This document shows positions 28,257-37,920 of a stretch of 58,821 nt of DNA, one piece after another. The notes under the pieces are model-generated. The model made no database searches. It was not told the origin of the DNA and saw only the letters and a list, made by a program, of their open reading frames with translations. How positions within the stretch are numbered: position 1 is the stretch's first letter; every line of letters begins with the position of its first letter. The position numbers and the translations under genes were made by a program. The stretch is from Pseudomonadota bacterium (GTDB lineage: Bacteria; Pseudomonadota; Gammaproteobacteria; Burkholderiales; SHXO01). The stretch is from assembly GCA_023430065.1 (NCBI GenBank), contig JAEZCG010000004.1:1-58821 (forward strand). The letters are read 5' to 3'.

Positions 28257-29460
28257 GGCCGGGCAGATCTATGATCTGCCGGACAACCAGGGTCACTTCG
28301 GACCGTACGGCGGAGTGTTCGTCGCCGAGACCCTCATGTACGCGCTCGACGAACTCAAGCGCGAGTACTTGCGCCTGCGCGACGACGACGAGTTCCAGCG
28401 CGAGTTCCGCTATGAACTCAAGCACTACGTGGGAAGGCCCAGTCCGGTCTATCACGCCAAGCGCCTTTCGCAGCACCTCGGCGGGGCCCAAATCTGGCTC
28501 AAGCGCGAGGATCTCAACCATACCGGCGCGCACAAGATCAACAACACCATCGGCCAGTCGCTGGTTGCCCGGTGCATGGGCAAGCGGCGTGTGATCGCCG
28601 AGACCGGTGCCGGACAGCACGGCGTCGCCTCGGCCACCGTGGCGGCGCGCTACGGCATGGAATGCGTGGTGTACATGGGCGCCGAGGACGTCAAGCGTCA
28701 GGCGAGCAACGTCTATCGGATGAAGCTCCTCGGCGCCACGGTGGTCCCTGTCGAAAGTGGTTCGAAGACGCTCAAGGACGCGCTCAACGAAGCCATGCGC
28801 GACTGGGTGACGAACGTGGAGAGCACCTTTTACATCATCGGCACGGTGGCGGGGCCTCACCCCTATCCCATGATGGTGCGGGACTTCAACGCGGTCGTCG
28901 GCCAGGAACTGCTGGTGCAGATGCCGGAGGCCATCGGCCGCCAGCCGGACGCGATCCTCGCATGCGTGGGGGGCGGCAGCAATGCCATGGGTGTGTTCTA
29001 CCCCTATATCCCGGAACGCGGTGTGCGGCTGATCGGTGTCGAGGCCGCCGGCGAGGGGCTGGGCACAGGACACCATGCTGCGACCCTGTGCGCAGGCCGA
29101 CCCGGGGTGCTGCACGGCAACCGCACCTACCTGCTGCAGAGCGAGGACGGGCAGATCATCGAGACCCACTCCATCTCCGCCGGGCTGGACTATCCCGGTG
29201 TGGGACCCGAGCACGCCTGGCTCAAGGACAGCGGTCGTGCCGAATACGTAGCGGCAACCGACCAGGAAGCGCTCCAGGCATTCCATACGCTGTGCCGCAT
29301 GGAGGGCATCATGCCGGCGCTCGAATCCAGCCATGCGCTCGCGCACGCGATGAAGATCGCACCGGAAATGGGCAAGGATCAGGTTCTCCTGGTCAACCTC
29401 TCCGGTCGGGGCGACAAGGACATGCATACCGTGGCCAAGGCCTCGGGCATCGACCTCTGA
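28243..29460 (+). CDS. trpB: tryptophan synthase beta subunit
   Basis: This 405-residue PLP enzyme condenses indole with serine. The PLP Lys lies in [33 protein letters not shown] and the phosphate-binding [10 protein letters not shown] follow, then [16 protein letters not shown]. Length and order are normal. An in-frame second ATG at 28249 is possible. It overlaps the end of trpF and is followed 47 bases later by trpA. Confidence 0.97.
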   Translation: MQMYEAGQIYDLPDNQGHFGPYGGVFVAETLMYALDELKREYLRLRDDDEFQREFRYELKHYVGRPSPVYHAKRLSQHLGGAQIWLKREDLNHTGAHKINNTIGQSLVARCMGKRRVIAETGAGQHGVASATVAARYGMECVVYMGAEDVKRQASNVYRMKLLGATVVPVESGSKTLKDALNEAMRDWVTNVESTFYIIGTVAGPHPYPMMVRDFNAVVGQELLVQMPEAIGRQPDAILACVGGGSNAMGVFYPYIPERGVRLIGVEAAGEGLGTGHHAATLCAGRPGVLHGNRTYLLQSEDGQIIETHSISAGLDYPGVGPEHAWLKDSGRAEYVAATDQEALQAFHTLCRMEGIMPALESSHALAHAMKIAPEMGKDQVLLVNLSGRGDKDMHTVAKASGIDL

Positions 29461-29507
29461 CGCCGGTCGCAGCACCGACGCCCGCCCAACCGATCGAACC
29501 TCTGCCG

Positions 29508-30305
29508 ATGTCACGCATCCCCGCTACGTTCCAGTCCCTCCAACAACACGGCCGAAAGGCGCTCATTCCCTTCATCACCGCGGGCGATCCCTCGCTCGCG
29601 CTCACCGTCCCGCTCATGCACGCACTGGTCGAGGCCGGCGCGGACATCATCGAACTGGGTGTGCCCTTCTCCGACCCGATGGCCGACGGCCCGGCAATCC
29701 AGCGCTCGAGCGAGCGTGCGCTCCGGCAGCACACCTCGCTCAAGGGCGTGCTCGAGGCCGTGCACGCGTTCCGCGAGAAGGATGCACGCACGCCGGTGGT
29801 GCTGATGGGCTATGCGAATCCGATCGAGGCGATGGGCACCGAACGCTTCGCCCAGGCCGCGGCCGAAGCCGGCGTGGACGGCGTGGTGGTCGTCGACTAT
29901 CCGCCGGAGGAAGGCAGCGAACTGCTGCAGGCGCTGAAGGTGCGCCAGATCGACAGCATCTATCTGCTGTCGCCGACGTCCACCGATAGCCGCATCCGAG
30001 AGGTCGGCCGGGTCGCCAGCGGATACATCTACTACGTCTCTCTGAAGGGCGTGACCGGCGCGAGCACGCTGGATCTGGACGAGGTCGCGCGCAAGCTGCC
30101 GGCGATCAGGTCGCAGATCAAATTGCCCGTCGGCGTCGGATTCGGCATCCGTGACGGGGAAACGGCGCGTGCGGTGGGACAGCTGTCCGATGCGGTAGTC
30201 ATCGGTACCCGGTTGGTGCAGGAGATCGAAGCCTCGGCGCCCGAGCAGGCCGTCGAGAAGGTTCGGGCGCTGGTGCGCGGCATCCGCCGCGCCATGGACC
30301 AGTAG
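29508..30305 (+). CDS. trpA: tryptophan synthase alpha subunit
   Basis: This 265-residue subunit releases indole from indole-3-glycerol phosphate and channels it to TrpB. Motifs are [15 protein letters not shown], the catalytic-Glu region [25 protein letters not shown] (catalytic Asp) and [15 protein letters not shown] chose the ATG at 29508 because it gives the family start [12 protein letters not shown] longer in-frame open region upstream lies inside trpB. accD follows within 60 bases. Confidence 0.96.
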   Translation: MSRIPATFQSLQQHGRKALIPFITAGDPSLALTVPLMHALVEAGADIIELGVPFSDPMADGPAIQRSSERALRQHTSLKGVLEAVHAFREKDARTPVVLMGYANPIEAMGTERFAQAAAEAGVDGVVVVDYPPEEGSELLQALKVRQIDSIYLLSPTSTDSRIREVGRVASGYIYYVSLKGVTGASTLDLDEVARKLPAIRSQIKLPVGVGFGIRDGETARAVGQLSDAVVIGTRLVQEIEASAPEQAVEKVRALVRGIRRAMDQ

Positions 30306-30364
30306 CGCGCCCGATGCCCAACGAGGCGGCGGACGAATACGCCGCAGTCACTCTCGGAGGTGAC

Positions 30365-31228
30365 GTGAGCTGGTTGCAGAAGCTGCTTCCGCCGAAGATC
30401 AAGCGCAGCCCCGGCGCGGCCAAGAAAGCCGTGCCCGAAGGGTTGTGGGTCAAGTGCGAGGTGTGCGAGGCGGTGCTCTATCGGGCCGATCTCGAGAAGA
30501 GCCTCGACGTGTGCCCCAAATGCTCGCACCACGATCGCATCACAGCGCGCGAGCGCATCGACATGACGCTCGACCCGGAGGGCCGGTACGAAATCGGCGC
30601 CGAGGTGGTGCCGATTGATTTCCTGAAGTTCGTGGACAGCCGTCGTTACACCGAGCGCCTCTTGGCGGATCAGGCCGAGACGAACGAGGGCGATGCGCTG
30701 GTGGTGATGCAGGGCGCGATCAAGACCGTCCCGGCGGTGGTCGCCGCGTTCGAGTTTCGCTTCATGGGCGGTTCCATGGGCTCGGTGGTCGGCGAGCGCT
30801 TCGTGCGCGGGGTGCAGTGTGCGATCGAGCAGAGGAGTGCGTTCGTGTGCTTCACCGCCAGCGGCGGGGCGCGCATGCAGGAGGGACTGATGTCCCTGAT
30901 GCAGATGGCCAAGACCACCGCTGCGCTCACGCAACTGTCGGCCGAGCGCCTGCCCTTCATCTGCGTTCTGACCGATCCCACCATGGGTGGTGTGTCTGCG
31001 AGCTTCGCGATGATCGGCGACGTGGTGCTCGCCGAACCCGGTGCGCTGATCGGCTTTGCCGGCCCGCGCGTGATCGAGCAGACGGTCAAGCAGACGTTGC
31101 CGGAGGGCTTCCAGCGCGCGGAGTTCCTACTCGAGCACGGCGCCATCGACATGATCGTGGATCGGCGCGAGATGCGTGACCGGCTCGCGAGCCTCATCAC
31201 GCTGTTGACGCGCACGCCGGCCGCCTGA
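30365..31228 (+). CDS. accD: acetyl-CoA carboxylase carboxyltransferase beta subunit
   Basis: This 287-residue subunit, with AccA, transfers the carboxyl group to acetyl-CoA, the first step of fatty acid synthesis. It begins [13 protein letters not shown], then has a four-Cys zinc ribbon (CEVCEAVLY and CPKCSHH). The crotonase-type core contains [20 protein letters not shown] and [15 protein letters not shown]. The GTG at 30365 is preceded by GGAGGTGAC and gives the usual length. An ATG 51 bases upstream would add a non-family leader. The trpA-accD-folC order is common in Proteobacteria. Confidence 0.95.
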   Translation: MSWLQKLLPPKIKRSPGAAKKAVPEGLWVKCEVCEAVLYRADLEKSLDVCPKCSHHDRITARERIDMTLDPEGRYEIGAEVVPIDFLKFVDSRRYTERLLADQAETNEGDALVVMQGAIKTVPAVVAAFEFRFMGGSMGSVVGERFVRGVQCAIEQRSAFVCFTASGGARMQEGLMSLMQMAKTTAALTQLSAERLPFICVLTDPTMGGVSASFAMIGDVVLAEPGALIGFAGPRVIEQTVKQTLPEGFQRAEFLLEHGAIDMIVDRREMRDRLASLITLLTRTPAA

Positions 31229-31274
31229 GCGCCCCTCAGCCCGGTGCGCGACGTCCGCGCGCTTCCTGACTGCG

Positions 31275-32561
31275 ATGCACCCGTCCGCCCCCTCTGCCGG
31301 CAGTTCGCTTGCGGCCTGGCTCGGCTACCTGGAGCGCCTGCATCCCAAGGCCATGGACTTCGGACTCGAGCGCATCGATGCCGTGCGTGCGCGGCTCGCC
31401 CTGGTCCCGGCGTTCCCGCTGATCACGGTGGGCGGTACCAACGGCAAGGGCTCGACCTGCGCCATCCTCGAGAGCTTTCTGCGCTGCGCGGGATACCGCG
31501 TCGGTCGCTACAGCTCGCCGCATCTGCTGCGCTACAACGAGCGCGTGTCGATCGATGGGCGCGAGGCCGGCGACGCCGATCTGGTGCATGCGTTCGAACG
31601 GGTGGAAGCCGCGCGCGCGGAGGTGAGTCTCACCTATTTCGAGTTCGGTACGCTGGCGGCGATGCTCCTGTTCCAGGACGTCCCGGTCGAAGTGGCCGTG
31701 CTCGAGGTGGGGCTGGGCGGCCGTCTCGACGCCGTCAACGTGTTCGATCCCGACTGCGCGGTGCTGGTCAGTGTCGGGCTCGATCACATGGAATACTTGG
31801 GCGATTCGCGCGAGGCGATCGGTGCCGAGAAGGCAGGCATTTTCCGCGCCGGCCGGCCGGCCATCATCGGTGATCCCGATCCGCCGCGCAGCGTCGTCGA
31901 GCACGCGCAACGGATCGGCGCTTCCATCCACCTGATCGACCGCGACTTCGGCGCCGTCGCGCGCGAGCAGGACTGGACGTTCTGGAGCCTGCACGCACGG
32001 CGCGCCGGGTTGCCGTGGCCGAGTCTGCGTGGCGCGTTCCAGCTGGGCAACGCCGCCGCCGCGCTAATGGCCCTGGAGACGATGCGATCGCGCCTGCCGG
32101 TGGACATGGGGGCGATTCGCCGTGGACTGGTGGAGGTGGAACTGCCCGGCCGCTTCCAGGTACTGCCAGGCCGGCCGATGACGATTCTCGACGTCGCCCA
32201 CAACCCGCACGCGGCGCTCCGACTGCGCGAGAATCTGTCGCGCATCCCGGGTGGCCGGACCCTGGCAGTGTTCGCGATGCTGCGCGACAAGGATGTGGTC
32301 GGGGTCGCACGCGTCCTGGCCGATAGCGTGGACGCCTGGTTCGTCGCCACGCTTCCGGGTCCGCGCGGGGAAAGCGCAACCGGCGTCGTGGCCCGATTGC
32401 GCACGGCGGGCGTGGTGGCGGCGGTGCACGTCTGCCGCGACGTGCCGGAAGCATTGCGCAGCGCGCGGGGCGACGCGGGAGCGGATGATAAAATTGTCGT
32501 GTTCGGTTCCTTTCTCACGGTAGCGGCCGCACTCGGCTTCTCCGATACCCGATCCGGCTGA
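31275..32561 (+). CDS. folC: bifunctional folylpolyglutamate / dihydrofolate synthase
   Basis: This 428-residue Mur-ligase-like enzyme adds glutamate to dihydropteroate and folates. The P-loop is VGGTNGKGSTCAIL. SSPHLLRYNERV, EVGLGGRLDAVNVFDPD and LDVAHNPHAAL are family signatures. It supplies the folate pool used by ThyA and FolA in this same window. The SPOR-domain gene follows 17 bases later. Confidence 0.95.
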   Translation: MHPSAPSAGSSLAAWLGYLERLHPKAMDFGLERIDAVRARLALVPAFPLITVGGTNGKGSTCAILESFLRCAGYRVGRYSSPHLLRYNERVSIDGREAGDADLVHAFERVEAARAEVSLTYFEFGTLAAMLLFQDVPVEVAVLEVGLGGRLDAVNVFDPDCAVLVSVGLDHMEYLGDSREAIGAEKAGIFRAGRPAIIGDPDPPRSVVEHAQRIGASIHLIDRDFGAVAREQDWTFWSLHARRAGLPWPSLRGAFQLGNAAAALMALETMRSRLPVDMGAIRRGLVEVELPGRFQVLPGRPMTILDVAHNPHAALRLRENLSRIPGGRTLAVFAMLRDKDVVGVARVLADSVDAWFVATLPGPRGESATGVVARLRTAGVVAAVHVCRDVPEALRSARGDAGADDKIVVFGSFLTVAAALGFSDTRSG

Positions 32562-32578
32562 TACGACGAGACTCGAGC

Positions 32579-33181
32579 TTGGCCAGGAACAACGTCTCCG
32601 ACGAAGAGATCCATCTGCGCAAGCGTGCGCGCCGGCGTCTGGTTGGCGCCATTGCGCTGGTCATCGTTGCGGTCGCGGCAGTTCCGCTGCTGCTCGATGC
32701 CGAGCCGCGCGGCGCTCACCCGGTACCGCAGGTGAGGGTGACGGATGCACCGCCGGAGCCTACGCCGCCGGTGCCTGTCGCACCGCCGCCGCCAGCCGAC
32801 GTTCCGGATGAGTCGGCTCCGTCCGCTCCGGTGTCCCTCGAGGAAGCCGCGACCGCGTCACCTCCGGTGCCGCCGCTGGCGGCGCAACGCCTCGACGGGG
32901 AGCCGGACGCTGCGAGTGCCGGCACCCCGGGCGCGCAGCCGGCCGGTACGACGACGTACGTGGTGCAGTTGATCGCCACCACGTCCCCGGACAAGGCGCG
33001 TGAGCTGAGCCGCACGCTGCAGAATCAGGAGTTTCCGGTATTCACCGAGAAGACCCCCGACGGTGGCAAGATCCGTGTGCGTGTCGGGCCGTTCGTGCAG
33101 CAGGCGGCAGCGGAGGCTGCACGCAGCCGGTTGATCCAACTCGGCTTCGACCCCGGCAAGGTCGTGACGAAGGGCGACTGA
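32579..33181 (+). CDS. SPOR-domain protein, DedD-like
   Basis: This 200-residue protein has a short cytoplasmic N-terminus, one membrane segment at about residues 21-40 (RLVGAIALVIVAVAAVPLLL), a Pro/Ala-rich periplasmic linker, and a C-terminal SPOR domain at about residues 118-196 (TYVVQLIATTSPDKARELS, IRVRVGPFVQQAAAEA). SPOR domains bind denuded glycan at the division septum. The start is a TTG with a weak GAG site; the next in-frame start would remove the conserved RKRARRRLVGA region. Position between folC and cvpA supports DedD. Confidence 0.87.
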   Translation: MARNNVSDEEIHLRKRARRRLVGAIALVIVAVAAVPLLLDAEPRGAHPVPQVRVTDAPPEPTPPVPVAPPPPADVPDESAPSAPVSLEEAATASPPVPPLAAQRLDGEPDAASAGTPGAQPAGTTTYVVQLIATTSPDKARELSRTLQNQEFPVFTEKTPDGGKIRVRVGPFVQQAAAEAARSRLIQLGFDPGKVVTKGD

Positions 33182-33196
33182 GGGCGTGGCGACGCA

Positions 33197-33688
33197 GTGA
33201 ACGGACTGGACTACGCCATTCTCGCCGTGCTCGCGCTGTCCATCCTGCTCAGCGTGCTGCGCGGCGCCGTGCGCGAACTGATGTCGCTGCTCTCCTGGGT
33301 CATCGCGGTGTGGCTCGCCGTGCGCTATGCGCCGCATGCCGCGATCTTCATGCCCGATTCGCTGTCCAATACTTCGTTGCGCCTCGCAGCGGGCTTTGCC
33401 GTGGTGTTCCTCGGCGCCCTGCTGGTCCTCGCGCTGTTTACGATGGTCGTCGCCGGTCTGTTGCGCAAGTCGCCGCTCTCCGGCGTGGATCGCCTGCTCG
33501 GAGGCGTGTTCGGCTTGGTCCGCGCGCTCGTCATTCTGGTGGCAGCCACGCTGGTGGCCGGACTGACTGCCGTCCCGCGCGAGCCGATCTGGAAGGAGTC
33601 GAAGCTCGTGGCGCCATTGCAGGCGCTGGCGGTCGCGGCGCGTAGCTACCTGCCGCAGGCGGTCGCGCAACGGATAGGCTACGATTGA
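33197..33688 (+). CDS. cvpA: CvpA family membrane protein
   Basis: This 163-residue protein has four hydrophobic segments, the first beginning at [37 protein letters not shown] and the later [19 protein letters not shown] are typical of CvpA, which was named for colicin V production. It precedes purF, as in E. coli. The start is a GTG at 33197. It lies 15 bases after the SPOR gene. Confidence 0.93.
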   Translation: MNGLDYAILAVLALSILLSVLRGAVRELMSLLSWVIAVWLAVRYAPHAAIFMPDSLSNTSLRLAAGFAVVFLGALLVLALFTMVVAGLLRKSPLSGVDRLLGGVFGLVRALVILVAATLVAGLTAVPREPIWKESKLVAPLQALAVAARSYLPQAVAQRIGYD

Positions 33689-33782
33689 GCGACGCTGGCT
33701 CGCACGTTGCGTCGGAGTTCGAGGCGAGGCCGACCGGATGCGGTGGCCTCGTTACGATCGTGTCAAATCACCGAGACCGGAT

Positions 33783-35303
33783 ATGTGTGGAATCATCGGC
33801 GTTGCAGCCAAGTCGCCCGTCAATCAGCTGCTCTACGACGGCCTGCTCGTGCTGCAGCATCGCGGGCAGGATGCGGCGGGAATCGTCACAGCGGAGCAGA
33901 GCACCTTCCACATGCACAAGGGCGGCGGACTGGTGCGCGACGTCTTCCGCACGCGCGACATGCGCAACCTGGGGGGACGGACGGGCATCGCCCACTGCCG
34001 CTATCCGACAGCGGGGTCGGCCAACAATTCCGCCGAGGCGCAACCTCTGTACGTCAACTCGCCCTTCGGGATCGTTCTCGGTCACAACGGCAACCTGACC
34101 AACTCGGAAGCGCTCAAGCGCGAACTGTTCCGTCAGGATCTGCGGCACGTCAACACCAACTCCGATTCAGAGGTGCTGCTCAACGTGCTGGCGCACGAGC
34201 TGCAGGATGCCTCCGCCACCTGTGCGCTCGACCCGGCCACCATCTTCCGAGCGGTGGCAGGCGTGCATCGGCGCGTGCGCGGCGCCTACGCGGTGGTGGC
34301 GATGATCGCGGGCTACGGCTTGCTCGCCTTCCGGGATCCGTATGGAATCCGGCCGCTGGTGGTCGGGACGAGATCCGACCAGGGCGATGAGTATCTGGTT
34401 GCCTCGGAAAGCGTCGCGCTCGACGTGCTGGGCTTCAAGCTGGTGCGCGACGTCGCGCCGGGCGAGGCGATCTTCATCGACATGGACGGGAGTTTCTTCA
34501 GCAAGCAGTGCGCCGCGCACCCGTCGCTCAATCCGTGCATCTTCGAGTTCGTCTATCTCGCACGACCCGACTCGATGATCGACGGCATCTCGGTGTACGA
34601 GACGCGCCTGCGCATGGGCGAGAGCCTCGCGGAGAAGATCCAGCGCGACTATGCGGCGTTGGACATCGACGTCGTCATTCCGATACCGGATTCCAGCCGG
34701 CCGGCCGCCATGGAGCTCGCGAGCAAGCTCGACGTGGCCTATCGCGAGGGCTTCATCAAGAACCGCTATATCGGCCGCACCTTCATCATGCCGGGGCAGG
34801 GTGTGCGCAAGAAGTCGGTGCGTCAGAAGCTCAATGCGATCGGCATGGAGTTCAAGGGGAAGAACGTGCTGCTGGTGGATGACTCGATCGTGCGCGGCAC
34901 CACCAGCCGCGAGATCGTGCAGATGGCGCGCGACTCTGGTGCCAACAAGGTGTTCTTCGCCTCCGCGTCGCCCCCCGTGCGCTTCCCGAACGTGTATGGC
35001 ATCGACATGCCCAGCGCGCGTGAGCTCATTGCCACCGGTCGCAGCGACGAGGAGATCGCGCGCGAGATCGGCGCCGACTGCCTGATCTACCAAGACCTGG
35101 ACGCGCTGGAGCGCGGCGTGGCTTCGGTCAATCCCCAGGTCCAGAACTTCGAGACCTCCTGTTTCAGCGGCGTCTACATCACGGGCGACGTCACCCCCGA
35201 GTATCTGGCCGGAGTGGAGGCCAACCGCAACGACGTGGAACTGGGCCTGCGCTCCACGGTCGCCACCACGCAACTCGACCTGAATCTGGTGGGCGCCGAC
35301 TGA
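33783..35303 (+). CDS. purF: amidophosphoribosyltransferase
   Basis: This 506-residue enzyme starts purine synthesis by transferring the glutamine amide to PRPP. The start MCGIIG exposes the catalytic Cys2 of the Ntn glutaminase domain after Met removal. [10 protein letters not shown] and [10 protein letters not shown] follow. The phosphoribosyltransferase part has the PRPP loop [18 protein letters not shown]. No propeptide precedes Cys2 when the ATG at 33783 is used; the upstream in-frame extension is not family-like. Confidence 0.97.
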   Translation: MCGIIGVAAKSPVNQLLYDGLLVLQHRGQDAAGIVTAEQSTFHMHKGGGLVRDVFRTRDMRNLGGRTGIAHCRYPTAGSANNSAEAQPLYVNSPFGIVLGHNGNLTNSEALKRELFRQDLRHVNTNSDSEVLLNVLAHELQDASATCALDPATIFRAVAGVHRRVRGAYAVVAMIAGYGLLAFRDPYGIRPLVVGTRSDQGDEYLVASESVALDVLGFKLVRDVAPGEAIFIDMDGSFFSKQCAAHPSLNPCIFEFVYLARPDSMIDGISVYETRLRMGESLAEKIQRDYAALDIDVVIPIPDSSRPAAMELASKLDVAYREGFIKNRYIGRTFIMPGQGVRKKSVRQKLNAIGMEFKGKNVLLVDDSIVRGTTSREIVQMARDSGANKVFFASASPPVRFPNVYGIDMPSARELIATGRSDEEIAREIGADCLIYQDLDALERGVASVNPQVQNFETSCFSGVYITGDVTPEYLAGVEANRNDVELGLRSTVATTQLDLNLVGAD

Positions 35304-35363
35304 CGCACCCCCGACCGCCGCACGGCAGTTGACGAGTTCGCCGCCGCCCGGTATCTTCCGCAC

Positions 35364-35417
35364 CTCGCGCCGATTTGAAGTCACAGCTTGCGGGCGCGTT
35401 ACAAGTGCAGCTAAAGC
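35364..35417 (+). promoter_or_regulatory. SAM-II (SAM-alpha) type riboswitch aptamer upstream of metZ
   Basis: The stretch has the SAM-II layout: P1 5' arm CGCGCC (35366-35371), conserved GATTTGA in the loop, GCTTGC, P1 3' arm GGCGCG (35393-35398), and the pseudoknot/3' strand GTGCAGCTAAAGCG. These strings match the SAM-II consensus as I recall it (CGATTTGA, GCGCG, GCTAAA). It precedes metZ, a typical SAM-II target, and an intrinsic terminator lies between them. SAM binding should lower metZ expression. Confidence 0.85.
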
Positions 35418-35423
35418 GTGGGG

Positions 35424-35460
35424 AAAACCCGCGTTGGCACTGCTGCGCGGGTTTTTCCTA
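35424..35460 (+). terminator. riboswitch-linked terminator before metZ
   Basis: A perfect 10-base stem, AAAACCCGCG (35424-35433) with CGCGGGTTTT (35446-35455), has a 12-base loop and is followed by TCCTATTTT. It lies 6 bases after the aptamer and 17 bases before metZ. The aptamer string AGTGC (35404-35408) can pair with GCACT in the terminator loop region, a possible antiterminator when SAM is absent. Confidence 0.8.
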
Positions 35461-35476
35461 TTTTGCAGGTCCGAAA

Positions 35477-36646
35477 ATGACCGAACTCGACTTCGAGACG
35501 CTGGCGGTGCGGGCGGGAATCCAGCGCAGCCAGTTTCACGAGCACGCAGAGGGCTTGTTCCTCACCTCCAGCTTCGTCTTCGACACCGCCGCACAGGCCG
35601 CCGAGCGCTTCTCGGGCGCTCAGCAAGGCATGGTGTACTCGCGCTACACCAATCCCACGGTGGCGATGCTGCAGGATCGCCTGGCCGCACTGGAGGGCGC
35701 CGAGTGCTGTATCGCCACCGCATCGGGAATGTCCGCCATCCTTGCCACCGTCCTCGGTTTGCTGCGCGGCGGGGAGCACATCGTCGCCTCGCGCAGCCTG
35801 TTCGGCGCCACGGTGCAGCTGTTCAGCAACTGGCTGCCGCGCTTTGGCATCGATACCACCTTCGTCGCCGGTGCCGATCCGTCCGACTGGAGGACTGCCA
35901 TTCGCCCGAGCACGCGCCTGCTGTTCGTCGAGACGCCGTCGAACCCGCTCACCGAGATCTTCGACCTCGCGGCGCTGGCCGGTCTGGCGCACGCGCATTC
36001 GGCGCGGCTGGTGGTGGACAACTGCCTCTGCACACCGGCTCTGCAGCGCCCGCTCGCGCTGGGCGCGGACGTGGTCGTGCACTCGGCAACGAAATACCTC
36101 GACGGGCAGGGCCGGGTGCTTGGCGGCGCCGTGCTGGGCGCGCGTGCCCTGATCGAGGAACCGCTCACCGCCTTCCTGCGCAATGCCGGACCGACGCTCT
36201 CGCCATTCAATGCCTGGGTGATCCTCAAGGGCTTGGAGACACTCAAGCTGCGCATGGACGCGCATTGCGCAGGCGCGGCGGCACTTGCGAGCTGGCTGGA
36301 ACGCCATCCGCGTGTCGAGCGGGTGTGGTACCCCGGCCTCCCGAGCCACCCCCAGCATGCGCTTGCCCAGCGCCAGCAGAGCGCCGGCGGGGGGATCGTG
36401 TCCTTCGTGGTGAAGGGCGGGCGCGAGGCGGCCTGGGGCGTGGTCGACTCATGCCGTCTGATCTCGATCACGGCCAATCTCGGCGACGCGAAGAGCACGA
36501 TCACGCATCCGGCCAGCACCACACACGGCCGCCTGGCGCCGGCCGCGCGCGCGGCAGCGGGAATCGAGGAAGGGTTGCTGCGCGTGGCGGTGGGACTGGA
36601 GTCGGTGCGGGACCTGCAAGCCGACCTGGCGCGCGGGCTGGGCTGA
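35477..36646 (+). CDS. metZ: O-succinylhomoserine sulfhydrylase
   Basis: This 389-residue PLP enzyme of the Cys/Met metabolism family makes homocysteine from O-succinylhomoserine and sulfide. The PLP Lys lies in VHSATKYLDGQGRVLGG. VDNCLCTPALQRPLALGADV (rather than the DNTFATP of cystathionine gamma-synthase) and FVVKGGREAAW fit the MetZ branch. The start MTELDFETLAVRAGIQRSQF follows the riboswitch-terminator. MetZ and cystathionine gamma-synthase are hard to separate by sequence alone, but DNCLCTP and gene order after purF favour MetZ. Confidence 0.93.
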   Translation: MTELDFETLAVRAGIQRSQFHEHAEGLFLTSSFVFDTAAQAAERFSGAQQGMVYSRYTNPTVAMLQDRLAALEGAECCIATASGMSAILATVLGLLRGGEHIVASRSLFGATVQLFSNWLPRFGIDTTFVAGADPSDWRTAIRPSTRLLFVETPSNPLTEIFDLAALAGLAHAHSARLVVDNCLCTPALQRPLALGADVVVHSATKYLDGQGRVLGGAVLGARALIEEPLTAFLRNAGPTLSPFNAWVILKGLETLKLRMDAHCAGAAALASWLERHPRVERVWYPGLPSHPQHALAQRQQSAGGGIVSFVVKGGREAAWGVVDSCRLISITANLGDAKSTITHPASTTHGRLAPAARAAAGIEEGLLRVAVGLESVRDLQADLARGLG

Positions 36647-36650
36647 GCGC

Positions 36651-37388
36651 TCAGGCGATCGCGAACGGCATTGGGACGCTCTCCCAGTTGTCCGCCGAGA
36701 CGCGCAGGTACTGCCCGGTGCGGTACCAGTCCGACAGGACCCAGCGCTCGCGCCGCCGACCGTCCACCTCCAGCTCGTGGCGTGCTGCGCGATGCGTGTG
36801 GCCGTGGATCATGCGCGAGCAGTCGTAGCGGCGGAAGGCCTCTTCCACCGCCGCAGGCATCACGTCCATGATCTCCATGCGCTTGACCGTCTTCTCGCCC
36901 TCGCTCATGCGCCGTGCACCCCCGATGATGCGCTTGCGCCGCTGCAGGGGCAGGCGCATGAACACGCCTTGCGCCAGGCGGTTTCTCACCACCCGGCGGA
37001 AGGCCTGATAGCGCCGGTCCTGCGTGCACAGCAGGTCGCCGTGCGTGAGCAGCGTGCGCATTCCATAGAGGTCCACGACGGTGGGGTCGTGCAGCGGAAG
37101 CACCCCGGCGGAGGCGGCAAAGCGCTGCGCCAGCAGGAAGTCGCGGTTGCCGTGCATCACGTGGACAGGGACTTTGCGCGCCACACGCGCGAGCCGCTGC
37201 ACCACCTGGGCATTGAACGCATCGTCCAGGTCGTCGTCGCCGGCCCAGTACTCGAACAGATCGCCGAGCACGTAGACTGCGTCGGCCTGGGCGGCCGGGC
37301 CGTCCAGGAATCGCTCGAAGGCCTGCGTGGCGAGCGGCCGCTCGGCGCTCAGGTGCAGATCGGACAGGAACAGCGTGGTACCGGGCAC
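36651..37388 (-). CDS. lpxH: UDP-2,3-diacylglucosamine hydrolase
   Basis: This 245-residue metallophosphoesterase makes lipid X in lipid A synthesis. Metal-binding motifs are LFLSDLHLS, YVLGDLFEYW, GNRDFLLAQRF, LTHGDLLCT and IHGHTHR. It sits on the inner face of the inner membrane in relatives and marks the organism as Gram-negative. It converges on metZ with a 4-base gap and is the last gene of a TPR protein-ppiB-lpxH unit. Confidence 0.96.
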   Translation of the reverse strand: MPGTTLFLSDLHLSAERPLATQAFERFLDGPAAQADAVYVLGDLFEYWAGDDDLDDAFNAQVVQRLARVARKVPVHVMHGNRDFLLAQRFAASAGVLPLHDPTVVDLYGMRTLLTHGDLLCTQDRRYQAFRRVVRNRLAQGVFMRLPLQRRKRIIGGARRMSEGEKTVKRMEIMDVMPAAVEEAFRRYDCSRMIHGHTHRAARHELEVDGRRRERWVLSDWYRTGQYLRVSADNWESVPMPFAIA

Positions 37389-37410
37389 CGGGCGCGGCCG
37401 CCTTCGACGC

Positions 37411-37902
37411 TCAGACCACCTCGACGCTCTTGACGATCACGTCCTCGAGCGGGACATCGTCGTGCATTCCGCGGCTTCCCGTAGCCACCTTGCGGATCTG
37501 GTCCACGACTTCCTTCCCCTCCACCACCCGGCCGAACACGCAGTAGCCCCAGCCCTGCGGACTGGGCGAAGAGAAATTGAGGAAATCGTTGTCGGCCACG
37601 TTGATGAAGAACTGGCTGGAGGCGGAGTGCGGGTCCGGAGTGCGCGCCATCGCGATGGTGTAGGCGACGTTGCCCAGACCGTTGTCGGCTTCGTTCTTGA
37701 TCGGAGCGCGCGTGGTCTTCTGCTTCATGCCCGGTTCGAATCCTCCGCCCTGGATCATGAAGCCGTCGATGACCCGATGGAACACCGTGTTCGCGTAGAA
37801 CCCGCTCTCCACGTAGTCGAGGAAATTGCGCACCGTCGCGGGCGCGCGCGCCTCGTCCAGCTCGAGGGTGATGGTGCCCATACTCGTATGCAGTTTGACC
37901 AT
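37411..37902 (-). CDS. ppiB: peptidyl-prolyl cis-trans isomerase, cyclophilin type
   Basis: This 163-residue cyclophilin has no signal peptide, so it is the cytoplasmic PpiB form. Active-site motifs are [18 protein letters not shown] and [20 protein letters not shown]. Many relatives carry a periplasmic ppiA next to it; only one cyclophilin is present here. It lies 18 bases after the TPR gene and 22 bases before lpxH, on the same strand. Confidence 0.95.
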   Translation of the reverse strand: MVKLHTSMGTITLELDEARAPATVRNFLDYVESGFYANTVFHRVIDGFMIQGGGFEPGMKQKTTRAPIKNEADNGLGNVAYTIAMARTPDPHSASSQFFINVADNDFLNFSSPSPQGWGYCVFGRVVEGKEVVDQIRKVATGSRGMHDDVPLEDVIVKSVEVV

Positions 37903-37920
37903 GGTATCTCCAGGTGCGAA

